In this document: one piece after another, positions 40,943 to 47,031 of the stretch | Layout of the letters: each line of letters starts with the position of its first letter | Position numbering within the stretch: position 1 is the first letter of the stretch | IMG/VR virus record: IMGVR_UViG_3300024518_002752 | Coordinates: 1 to 49,218 of that record | Reading direction: 5' to 3' (one strand) | Length of the DNA stretch: 49,218 bases | From: a virus | Program-made: the position numbers and the translations under genes | The notes under the pieces: generated by a model | What the model was told of the DNA's origin: nothing | Seen by the model: only the letters and a program-made list of their open reading frames with translations | Database searches by the model: none

Positions 40943-40982
40943 GATACGACTATCACTATCGAAGTTGTCAAGGAAATGTCAA
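40943..40982 (-). promoter_or_regulatory. Candidate leftward early promoter with repeated TTGACA boxes
   Basis: On the minus strand, TTGACA occurs at 40982-40977 and 40971-40966, with TATC/ATAGTG-like -10 candidates 16-19 bases further on. A third TTGACA lies in the palindrome 41005-40994. The -10s are weak, so regulation by a bound factor is likely. The start would lie about 65-80 bases before the 40869 gene. Confidence 0.4.
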
Positions 40983-40993
40983 GAGATTTAGTG

Positions 40994-41005
40994 TTGACGT
41001 GTCAA
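40994..41005. promoter_or_regulatory. TTGACRYGTCAA-type site, imperfect copy
   Basis: TTGACGTGTCAA, one of three related 12-bp dyads (others perfect: 41163-41174 TTGACATGTCAA and 41300-41311 TTGACGCGTCAA). This copy lies directly upstream of the leftward promoter, and its minus-strand left half is itself a TTGACA box. Probably a protein-binding operator. Confidence 0.5.
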
Positions 41006-41162
41006 TAGAAAACTCGCTGATATTGTAGGTTCTAAGGGCATAACTGTCCTAGCGCGATCCGAGTACTAGTACACGTCCAGAGGGTCAAATCCCTTGTAGG
41101 CCCCTCTAAGGGCTCGTAATGTGTATGTTCGTTTTTGTGGGTGTTCAGCTTTATGGTAGGGG

Positions 41163-41319
41163 TTGACATGTCAAGGGCCAGGTCCGGGCTGAGATAATAT
41201 ATACTAAAATAGTATATGATATTTATACTAAAACAGGATTCAAACTTATACTAAAATAGTATACGTTCATTATACTAAAATAGTATATGTGAAAAACTCT
41301 TGACGCGTCAAGGGCCAGG
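41163..41319. repeat. Two 20-bp direct repeats carrying perfect palindromes, flanking the AT-rich array
   Basis: TTGACATGTCAAGGGCCAGG at 41163-41182 and TTGACGCGTCAAGGGCCAGG at 41300-41319 differ only at the two centre bases. Each starts with a perfect 12-bp palindrome. They lie 137 bp apart on either side of the phased TATACTAAAATAGTATA copies, giving a symmetric block that resembles a replication origin or a major operator region. Confidence 0.85.
41200..41287. repeat. Phased array of TATACTAAAATAGTATA dyads
   Basis: The 17-bp sequence occurs identically at 41200-41216, 41247-41263 and 41271-41287, with a half-copy (TATACTAAAACAGG) at 41224. Starts are 24, 23 and 24 bp apart, so the sites recur about every 2.25 helix turns. 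Each is an inverted repeat TATACTA-AAA-TAGTATA. The whole stretch is very AT-rich, as expected for a DNA-unwinding element or array of operators. Confidence 0.85.
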
Positions 41320-41382
41320 CTCAGGTGATGGATGAGCTCTGCCCTGTGGGCCTGGACACGTCAAGACTTGAAGGTTTGACAA

Positions 41383-41406
41383 GGTCACGAGGTCACGAGG
41401 CCACGA
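41383..41406. repeat. Three 8-bp tandem repeats (GGTCACGA)
   Basis: GGTCACGA, GGTCACGA, GGCCACGA in direct succession, between the dyad array and the long inverted repeat. May be part of the same control region or slippage; no function seen. Confidence 0.75.
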
Positions 41407-41541
41407 GCCTAGCCATAAGCAGGTGCAGATCAGTAGGTAATGACCGGCGAATGCGTAGGTATTTTTCTAGGACCGGCCTCAAAAGTTTGATGTCCCAAAA
41501 GGTCGGGCAAGGAAAGGGCAGGGGGGAGGGGAGCTTTGGGG

Positions 41542-41653
41542 ATGGGACAACCGGGACATCTAAAAGCCCTACTCTTTCTATATACTGTAATTCTAATTTC
41601 TCCTAATTTACCCTTACTCTTTGTTACTGTTTTAGATGTCCCGGTTGTCCCAT
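41542..41653. repeat. Perfect 24-bp inverted repeat with 64-nt loop
   Basis: Arms 41542-41565 and 41630-41653 are exact reverse complements over 24 bases (starting ATGGGACAACCGGGAC). The 64-base loop is AT-rich with pyrimidine runs on the plus strand and repeats TACTCTTT near each end. A run of G (GGGGGGAGGGG) lies just before the left arm, and a third partial copy, GATGTCCC, sits at 41489-41496. No ORF crosses it convincingly. A cruciform-forming origin element or stable non-coding RNA is possible. Confidence 0.9.
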
Positions 41654-41762
41654 AAAGGAAAGACAAAGATCAATGGAGACTTTCTGAGCAGGACGACCTA
41701 GCGGACAGCATCAGGCCAGCACCCCATTCACAACCACATGTGCAAATAAATATACGAACTTG

Positions 41763-41792
41763 TTGACACACGGATCGGAACCGTAGTACAAT
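41763..41792 (+). promoter_or_regulatory. Strong sigma70-like promoter of the rightward early operon
   Basis: TTGACA (41763-41768), 18-base spacer, TACAAT (41787-41792). Perfect -35 and five of six in the -10. Transcription from about 41799 would begin just before the structured leader and drive the 41954-48577 operon. Confidence 0.75.
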
Positions 41793-41802
41793 AAAAGTGG
41801 GA

Positions 41803-41930
41803 GGTTGGTGAGTACATGACCTTGTTGCGGTAGAGGATCTGGTTTAGCGGCCACCCTCGCTCAACGGCCCGGAGTTGATCATCCGGGGTGACCGAAGCAA
41901 GGCCATGTACTGACGAGCCCCCACCAAACC
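41803..41930 (+). ncRNA. Structured 5' leader, candidate riboswitch or attenuator
   Basis: The leader folds into a closed multibranch shape: GGTTGGTG (41803-41810) with CACC-A-AACC (41922-41930), then a 14-bp stem 41811-41824 with 41898-41911 (one mismatch, A41819 opposite C41903), and inside it CCCGGA (41868-41873) with TCCGGG (41882-41887). The outer stem consumes the AACCAAAC motif just before the GGAG of the first gene, so folding could control access. I considered a tRNA-like fold but the arms do not fit. No known riboswitch recognised. Confidence 0.6.
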
Positions 41931-41953
41931 AAACCACCACATGGAGCAACGAC

Positions 41954-42610
41954 ATGAACGACTCAACCCTCATCACAATCTCGTGGGACACCACCACCGA
42001 GACTAATACCGTAGCTGCGCTTCGCGAGAAGTTTGCCAAGACCAATCTGTTCGACGACGGAGTGTGGTCAACGATGTCCACTTGGTCAACGTCACTAGAA
42101 AACTTGGCGCAAGTGTTAGAGCATATGCAGCCCGGTGAGGAGTGGACGTGCGACAACTGCACCGTCTCACTGGCAGAGGAAACCCAGCGCGACCCACTGG
42201 CTGACCCGCTCATTGAACTCATTGAAGAGGTACAGAGCGAGTCCTTCCAGTGGAACGAGGACGGCACCCTCAACAAGTACCCCGACGAGCAGATGGAGGA
42301 AAGCCTCACTCACCGCATCATTGTCAAGACAGGCGACACCTTCTACATCTGCGTACCCTCCGACTGGCTGGAGCTTGACTGGCGCGAGCACTACGACACA
42401 TGGTCTGACACCGCGCAGGCTCGCAAAGAGATTGCCGAACTCAGGGACGACAACATCCTGTGGGATCTCAGTCCGGGTTGCTTCGCCATCGACGCGAACA
42501 CCGGCATCGAAGACCTGTTCGGAACCGTCAACCATCTGTACACCATGGTTGACGAAGGCTTCCTCACGGCCCGCGCTGCGATGCTCGCCATCACGGGAGG
42601 TGCAGCATGA
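41954..42610 (+). CDS. Strongly acidic protein, first gene of rightward early operon
   Basis: A 218-aa protein; ATG at 41954 with GGAG at 41943. By my count 42 Asp/Glu against about 12 Lys/Arg, a net charge near -30, many of them in clusters (for example the Glu-rich stretch about 75-100). Such proteins at the head of early phage operons can be DNA mimics that block restriction or host DNA-binding proteins. C67-x2-C70 (CDNC) may bind metal. No family recognised; DNA mimicry is a guess from charge and place. Confidence 0.7.
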   Translation: MNDSTLITISWDTTTETNTVAALREKFAKTNLFDDGVWSTMSTWSTSLENLAQVLEHMQPGEEWTCDNCTVSLAEETQRDPLADPLIELIEEVQSESFQWNEDGTLNKYPDEQMEESLTHRIIVKTGDTFYICVPSDWLELDWREHYDTWSDTAQARKEIAELRDDNILWDLSPGCFAIDANTGIEDLFGTVNHLYTMVDEGFLTARAAMLAITGGAA

Positions 42611-42843
42611 ACGTCGTCATCGACATCGAACTCAAGCGCAACACAGGGTGCGGCGGCGGCGACGAGTACTACGGTCTCACCGTGGCAGGCCACGTCTGCA
42701 TGAAGCACGGGCCAGACGTGACCATCGACTACGTTGTGGAGGAGGGGACCGACAACGTCTTCGACCTCACTGTGACTGAAGATCAAGTGATGCTCGACGC
42801 TATCTACTCAGCCTTTCTAGCAGGGGAGGGCGACCGTGAGTAA
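42607..42843 (+). CDS. Hypothetical small acidic protein
   Basis: A 78-aa protein coupled by ATGA to the preceding acidic gene and overlapping the methyltransferase start by eight bases. It is acidic with a CGGGDEYYG patch near residue 15 and mixed beta-like pattern. Coupling to two neighbours supports reality; function unknown. Confidence 0.68.
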   Translation: MNVVIDIELKRNTGCGGGDEYYGLTVAGHVCMKHGPDVTIDYVVEEGTDNVFDLTVTEDQVMLDAIYSAFLAGEGDRE

Positions 42844-44176
42844 CATCATCTCTTTGTTCAGTGGTGTTGGTGGTTTGGACATCGGCGTGGAAGCGGCGAC
42901 AGGTCTTCGGGTTGGCCTTCAGGTGGAGGCCGACCCCTTCTGCCGCAGCGTGCTGGCCAAGCATTGGCCTGACGCGGAGCTTCACGATGACGTGCGAACC
43001 ATCGACTGGACAGGACGCAAGGCGGACCTGCTCATCGGTGGGTTCCCGTGTCAGGACGTGTCGCTTGCCAACCCAAGCCCCAACGGACTGGAAGGCAATC
43101 GCAGTGGCCTGTGGTTTGAGATGCTCAGGGCCATCGAAGAGGTCAGCCCCACCTACGTCTTCATCGAGAACGTTGTCGGGCTGCGCAAGCGCGGACTGTT
43201 GACTGTCCTCAAGGGACTGCGAGCAGCAGGCTATGACGCCGTCTGGTCACCGCTGTCGGCCAAGCAGGTGGGAGCACCGCATGTGCGTAACCGCATGTGG
43301 ATACTGGCTGCGAAGTCAGGTTGCTTCCAGAGTTTCGACGGACGCGCCCCCTTCGGAGGCACCCCATGTTCAGCATGGCTTCGGGGTAATGGGAGGGTTG
43401 AACCTTGGGAACGTGGAACCCGACGCACCACCGAGGCTGGAAACCCAACGCGCAAGCCACGCCTCAAGGCGCTGGGCAATGCCGTCGTTCCTGAGTGTGC
43501 GCGTCAAGCGTTCATCGGCCTCAACGATCACCTATTGCAACTTCCACCAACGAGCGTGGTGCGAGCGGCGGGCTACGATAGTCTTGAAGACCTCGTCGAG
43601 GTTCCCATGTCTGGCTTCATGTCCGGCGTGTTCACAGGCAAGGCCTCTCGCCTTGGTCCCAAGTCCAAGAAGCAGACGCCGATGTTCCCGACGCCATCAG
43701 CCAGCAGCTACGGCAGCAACCGAGGCGGAGCTGCGGGGCGCGTCGGTCCTGTCCGTCACTCACTCAACTCGATGGCGACCAGCGGCGACTGGCCTACGCC
43801 ACGAGCGAGGGACTACAAAGACTCAGGTAGCCTGCCACCATCACGCATCAACGATGCAGGTAAGGACACGCTGGGCCAGAGGGTCGCTCGCGCTGACCTG
43901 ATGTACCCTACGCCGACCGACCCGACGAAGGGAGGAGGAACGAGCAGGAGCGGTGCGCGTAAGAACGAGTGCCCGTCGCTGCATGGTATGGCGCGACACG
44001 GTGTCTGGCCTACGCCAACCGTCAAGGGAAACTACAACAAGGCAGGCCTCACGCAGAAGAGCGGCGATGGTCTGGCTACAGCAGTGCTCAAGGCAAAAGA
44101 CTGCGGGCCCCTCAACCCATCGTGGGTCGAGTTGCTCATGGGCTTTGACCTCGGACACACGGAGGTGCAATCATGA
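42836..44176 (+). CDS. C5-cytosine DNA methyltransferase with displaced recognition module
   Basis: A 446-aa protein from GTG at 42836 with GGGGAGGG upstream. Motif I LFSGVGGLD (7-15), motif IV GGFPCQDVS (68-76) with catalytic C72, motif VI ENV (111-113), motif VIII RNRMWIL (151-157) and motif X GNAVVP (214-219) are clear. Only about 55 residues separate VIII and X, where the target-recognition domain normally sits. The expected type of TRD material instead follows motif X: (F/W/Y)PTP at 284-287, 319-322, 357-360 and 391-394 and GPLNPSWVELLMGF at 424-437. It probably marks phage DNA against host restriction; no restriction partner is nearby. The order change is unusual for the family. Confidence 0.9.
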   Translation: MSNIISLFSGVGGLDIGVEAATGLRVGLQVEADPFCRSVLAKHWPDAELHDDVRTIDWTGRKADLLIGGFPCQDVSLANPSPNGLEGNRSGLWFEMLRAIEEVSPTYVFIENVVGLRKRGLLTVLKGLRAAGYDAVWSPLSAKQVGAPHVRNRMWILAAKSGCFQSFDGRAPFGGTPCSAWLRGNGRVEPWERGTRRTTEAGNPTRKPRLKALGNAVVPECARQAFIGLNDHLLQLPPTSVVRAAGYDSLEDLVEVPMSGFMSGVFTGKASRLGPKSKKQTPMFPTPSASSYGSNRGGAAGRVGPVRHSLNSMATSGDWPTPRARDYKDSGSLPPSRINDAGKDTLGQRVARADLMYPTPTDPTKGGGTSRSGARKNECPSLHGMARHGVWPTPTVKGNYNKAGLTQKSGDGLATAVLKAKDCGPLNPSWVELLMGFDLGHTEVQS

Positions 44177-44460
44177 GAGGACAACTTACATTCATTCTGG
44201 CCAAGTCAAAGAGGTGGCTGCACTTCTGCGACGAGCTTCAGTTCGCAGGCGAGTCAACGTTGGCAGGCGGTGGCCGCGTCAAGTTCAAGGAAGGGGTCAT
44301 GCATGACCTCTGGTTTCCTGTGCATGGTGAACTGTTTCAATGCGTCGAGGACATCTTGAGGCAGAACGGAGTAGCCCACAACGTGGTGTCCATGGGCAAG
44401 ACCGCCATCGCTGATACATGGGAGGTCACCTACAACTGTCGCCAGCGAGGGGCAGCATGA
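44173..44460 (+). CDS. Hypothetical early protein
   Basis: A 95-aa protein, coupled by ATGA to the methyltransferase before and to the XF1762-family gene after. It has a hydrophobic beta-like start (RGQLTFILAKSKRWLHFCDEL) and a CVEDILRQNG helix. No domain recognised. Confidence 0.68.
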   Translation: MRGQLTFILAKSKRWLHFCDELQFAGESTLAGGGRVKFKEGVMHDLWFPVHGELFQCVEDILRQNGVAHNVVSMGKTAIADTWEVTYNCRQRGAA

Positions 44461-45272
44461 TCTGTCCATGCTGCGAGACAGACCTCGCCTTCGACTCGCC
44501 TGCGTACATGGCGCTGGACGTAGCTGTGCGGGAGCAGGAGGCGTTCGTCTCCTACCTCCCGTGCTGCGCGTGGCTCGCGGAGCAAGTCTCCTCAGAGGGC
44601 TACGCCAGCGTCATGGGTAGGACCATCGAGCAAGTGGTGACTGACCTCACCGGCTACGAAGTGCTTGAGGTCACCGACATCGACGGCGTGATGGTCTGCC
44701 GCCTAGAGATCTACAGCCCCACTGTCGTGACGGGTCAGCCCGATGAGCACGGCAGGCGCAAGGGCAAGTCGCCCAAGGGAACGCAGTCGTGGATGTTCGC
44801 CAAGGTCGATGAGCACCACCGTCATCACCCGGCTCCGACAGGATGGAAGTACGGGGTAGCTATCTACAACGGGCCAGTGATGGTGGGTGTTGCCATCGTC
44901 GGCAGGCCAGTGGCTCGTGCTCTTCAGGCAGCGCAGCCCAACACGCTTGAGGTCACTCGCGTCTGCACCTTCGGGGTTTCGCAGCTTCGGCAGAACGCAA
45001 GCAGCAAGCTCTACTCAGCGTGCGCCGTGCAGGCCAGAGCCATGGGCTACCGCAGGCTGGTGACCTACACGCTGCACGAAGTAGAGAGCGGGGCGAGTCT
45101 GGTCGCCTCGGGATGGACGGCTACGTTCACCACTCCCAACGGGCGCAAGCGCTCATGGAACTGCAAGACCAGACCACGAGAAGACAAGGCTCCGACAGGA
45201 CCGAAGGTCAGGTGGGAGAAGGGACTGAACAAGACCGAGCGCAAGCGGGTCGCGGCGCAGGTGCAGGGGTGA
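44457..45272 (+). CDS. XF1762-family protein (GNAT-like) with N-terminal Cys motif
   Basis: A 271-aa protein from ATG 44457. The block VMVGVAIVGRPVARALQAAQ, then LEVTRVCTFG, N-ASSKLYSACAVQARAMGYRRLVTYTLHEVESGASLVASGW (about 141-220) is the signature of the XF1762 family found in phages and mobile elements, whose helix-strand order resembles an acetyltransferase fold. The N-terminus has MICPCC and a later CC (36-37), a possible zinc site. The C-terminus is very basic. No substrate known. Confidence 0.82.
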   Translation: MICPCCETDLAFDSPAYMALDVAVREQEAFVSYLPCCAWLAEQVSSEGYASVMGRTIEQVVTDLTGYEVLEVTDIDGVMVCRLEIYSPTVVTGQPDEHGRRKGKSPKGTQSWMFAKVDEHHRHHPAPTGWKYGVAIYNGPVMVGVAIVGRPVARALQAAQPNTLEVTRVCTFGVSQLRQNASSKLYSACAVQARAMGYRRLVTYTLHEVESGASLVASGWTATFTTPNGRKRSWNCKTRPREDKAPTGPKVRWEKGLNKTERKRVAAQVQG

Positions 45273-45350
45273 CCCAGCCGAGCTCCGTTTTGGCAGCTGC
45301 GGAATTAACCCGCAGATGCACCGAGCTTAGATTAACCAAAGGAAGTGAAG

Positions 45351-45617
45351 ATGAAACCCAAACCAGAAACCAAAGCCTATCTCATACACGTCTCCTATCT
45401 AGGAGCAGACTGTGAGGTGGTAGTGAAACATGACCCTGTCAGTGGAGGACTGTCTGCCAGGATACACTCAACGCTTTACCGCTCGGACCTGCGTGGTCCT
45501 GAGAGGCAGCGGGTGTGCGAACTGGCCAAGAGCAAGTGGTGGAAGAGTTGGTACTCCGATGCGATGCTCGCCAACTTCGAGGAAGTTAGTTTAACAAAGG
45601 AGAAGAGAGATGAATAA
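45351..45617 (+). CDS. Hypothetical protein upstream of SSB
   Basis: An 88-aa protein; ATG at 45351 with AAGGAAG upstream and TTAACCAAA just before. A 6-bp hairpin CTGCGG/CCGCAG (45297-45315) lies in the gap before it. The end overlaps the SSB start by eight bases. Beta-like N-terminus, Lys/Trp-rich C-terminus. Function unknown; coupling to SSB suggests a replication-linked role. Confidence 0.7.
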   Translation: MKPKPETKAYLIHVSYLGADCEVVVKHDPVSGGLSARIHSTLYRSDLRGPERQRVCELAKSKWWKSWYSDAMLANFEEVSLTKEKRDE

Positions 45618-45939
45618 AGTACATTTGGTTGGGCGCTTAGGTGCTGACCCAGAACTGAAAGGAGAAGACGGAAGTGTGTGTCGCCTTCGACTTGCTACCG
45701 ACGAGCGGCGCAAGGTTGACGGGGAGTGGCAGACGGTTCCCGAATGGCACACCGTCATCGTCTTTGGCAATCAAGGCCGCAGCTGCGCGGAGCATCTAAA
45801 GAAGGGGCGCTTCATCGCGGTCATCGGAAGGCTCGCCACTAACAAGTGGGAGGACAAAAGCGGTAACACTCGGCACGATGTTCAAGTGCTAGCAAACGAA
45901 ATCGAATGGCTCGGAGGTGGTGACCATGGCGGCAATTAA
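45610..45939 (+). CDS. ssb: Single-stranded DNA-binding protein, OB fold, no acidic tip
   Basis: A 109-aa protein with the standard SSB start (MNKVHLVGRLGADPELK) and strand order: RLRLATDER, EWHTVIVFGNQGRSCAEHLKKGRFIAVIGRLATNKWEDKSGNTRHDVQVLANEIEWLGG. It covers the OB domain only; the C-terminus ends GGGDHGGN and lacks the acidic DDDIPF-type tip. It protects ssDNA during phage replication. Host protein recruitment through a tip would need to come from another protein, and the annealing protein carries one. Confidence 0.93.
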   Translation: MNKVHLVGRLGADPELKGEDGSVCRLRLATDERRKVDGEWQTVPEWHTVIVFGNQGRSCAEHLKKGRFIAVIGRLATNKWEDKSGNTRHDVQVLANEIEWLGGGDHGGN

Positions 45940-46267
45940 GATAGACATCAAAGCCATCGAACTACTCAAGGCTTATCAAGGTTGCACTACGTCTGCGCAA
46001 AAGCAGGCTCTCTGCGATAGCCTCGTGCAGTGTACTGCTGACTTAGCACTGGAACCCTTGTGGAAGAAGTGCCGAATGCAAGCCGGGCTCATGAAGTTTG
46101 AGCGTGAGAACCGTCGCTGTGTCTACCCAGACGGGAGACCTATCCCTCTCCTAGCATGGCGCGTCGAGGGAGAAGCAGAGCACACGGCGCACAAGGTTCT
46201 TGTTGACGAAGCCAAGCGGCTTTATAGTCGTGAAGTAACTAAGCTGGGGCTAACTCATGAACGATGA
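45926..46267 (+). CDS. Hypothetical protein after SSB
   Basis: A 113-aa protein; the ATG at 45926 follows GGAGG and is better than the GTG at 45917. It overlaps SSB by 14 bases. Four Cys are spaced through the first 55 residues. Helical and basic in the second half. Not recognised. Confidence 0.68.
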   Translation: MAAIKIDIKAIELLKAYQGCTTSAQKQALCDSLVQCTADLALEPLWKKCRMQAGLMKFERENRRCVYPDGRPIPLLAWRVEGEAEHTAHKVLVDEAKRLYSREVTKLGLTHER

Positions 46268-46586
46268 CGACGAAGTTGGCCTCTGGCTTTTGGACGGAGA
46301 GGGTCTCGAGAGGATGCTGTGTAGCAGCAGCGACTGCGACGTGGCTAAGAACATACTCCTGTCCGTTGCGGATCTGGATGGACTGCACACCGTGCGGTCT
46401 GCCATCCCACGCAATGGCATCTACCACTTGCTAGTGCAGGTAGAGGTGAGGCCGCTCGATGAAGAGACACCTGCCCCACCACCCATCTTGACTAACGTCT
46501 TGACTCCACTGCCTGTGGTGCTGGACAACAGCTGGGTAGGACCCAAGGCCATCGATGGCATCTCGCAGGTCTATCCCCTGTCATAA
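46257..46586 (+). CDS. Hypothetical acidic early protein
   Basis: A 109-aa protein overlapping its upstream neighbour by 11 bases. Asp/Glu-rich N-terminus (MNDDDEVG), a middle with two nearby Cys (CSSSDC), then a Pro-rich stretch (ETPAPPPIL) near residues 70-80. No fold recognised. Confidence 0.65.
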   Translation: MNDDDEVGLWLLDGEGLERMLCSSSDCDVAKNILLSVADLDGLHTVRSAIPRNGIYHLLVQVEVRPLDEETPAPPPILTNVLTPLPVVLDNSWVGPKAIDGISQVYPLS

Positions 46587-46670
46587 GCTTCGAGCTCCTC
46601 TCTGCAGTTTTAACTGGGGAGTTAAGTGTCGCGGGACAGCTGCGGGGAGGGGCTCACCCTTGGAGGAAGG

Positions 46671-46871
46671 ATGGCTAGAGTGCAACGCAAGATTCTGCAG
46701 GGCCGCATCATCGTGTGCAGCAGCTGCGGAAAGATAGCCAGAGGCAAGCAGCCAGGCTGCATAGCTAAGGGCTGGCTGAGTAAGTACATCAGCTACAACG
46801 ACAGCATCTACGGGTGCTCAGAAGAATGTTTTAACCAAGCGAAGGAGAAGAGAGATGTGGGTAATAAATGA
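46671..46871 (+). CDS. Small Cys-rich protein, probable zinc finger
   Basis: A 66-aa protein from ATG 46671 with GGAGGAAGG upstream. C16-x2-C19 and C49-x3-C53 probably bind one zinc; C30 lies between. The N-terminus is basic. Such small zinc proteins are frequent in early phage operons. The 84-base gap before it holds a CAGTT-TT-AACTG hairpin and no gene. Confidence 0.7.
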   Translation: MARVQRKILQGRIIVCSSCGKIARGKQPGCIAKGWLSKYISYNDSIYGCSEECFNQAKEKRDVGNK

Positions 46872-47031
46872 AAAGTATTACGAGTGCGAGGGCGATCCCC
46901 TTTCAGTCTTTGAGGTAGGCTACTACGTCCCCGGCGGGGCGATCACCCCCAAGTGGGTGGGCCTCTTCGAGTACAGCAAACTGGACTCAGCCGTAGACAT
47001 GGTTCACTACCTGAACGGGGGGAACAAATGA
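46855..47031 (+). CDS. Small protein (58 aa) with coupled ends
   Basis: ORF of 58 codons from ATG 46855 to TGA 47031, starting MWVINEKYYECEGDPLSV and ending YLNGGNK. GAAGGAGAAGAG is upstream, TTTTAACCAA precedes it, it overlaps the previous gene by 17 bases, and its TGA overlaps the next ATG (ATGA). Single-domain, acidic and aromatic. It fills the gap between two strong genes; function unknown. Confidence 0.72.
   Translation: MWVINEKYYECEGDPLSVFEVGYYVPGGAITPKWVGLFEYSKLDSAVDMVHYLNGGNK

Noticed and set aside
39576-40971. Longer starts for leftward early genes (40971 and 40445)
   Set aside because: The 40971 start would cross promoter elements and the leader motif; the 40445 start has no ribosome site, while 40869 and 40412 have GGAG or ATGA coupling.
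41200-41287. CRISPR-like array of short palindromic repeats
   Set aside because: Spacers are only 6-9 bases and AT-rich, repeats are 17 bp, and there are no cas genes. Better read as phased protein-binding sites.
41811-41911. tRNA or tmRNA gene in the early leader
   Set aside because: The closing stem is 14 bp, loop arms do not give a D- or T-loop pattern, and no anticodon arm is evident.
43233-43901. 222-codon alternative frame inside the methyltransferase, suggesting a frameshift
   Set aside because: The annotated frame keeps motif X and the PTP boxes intact on both sides, so no frameshift is needed; the other frame has no family features.
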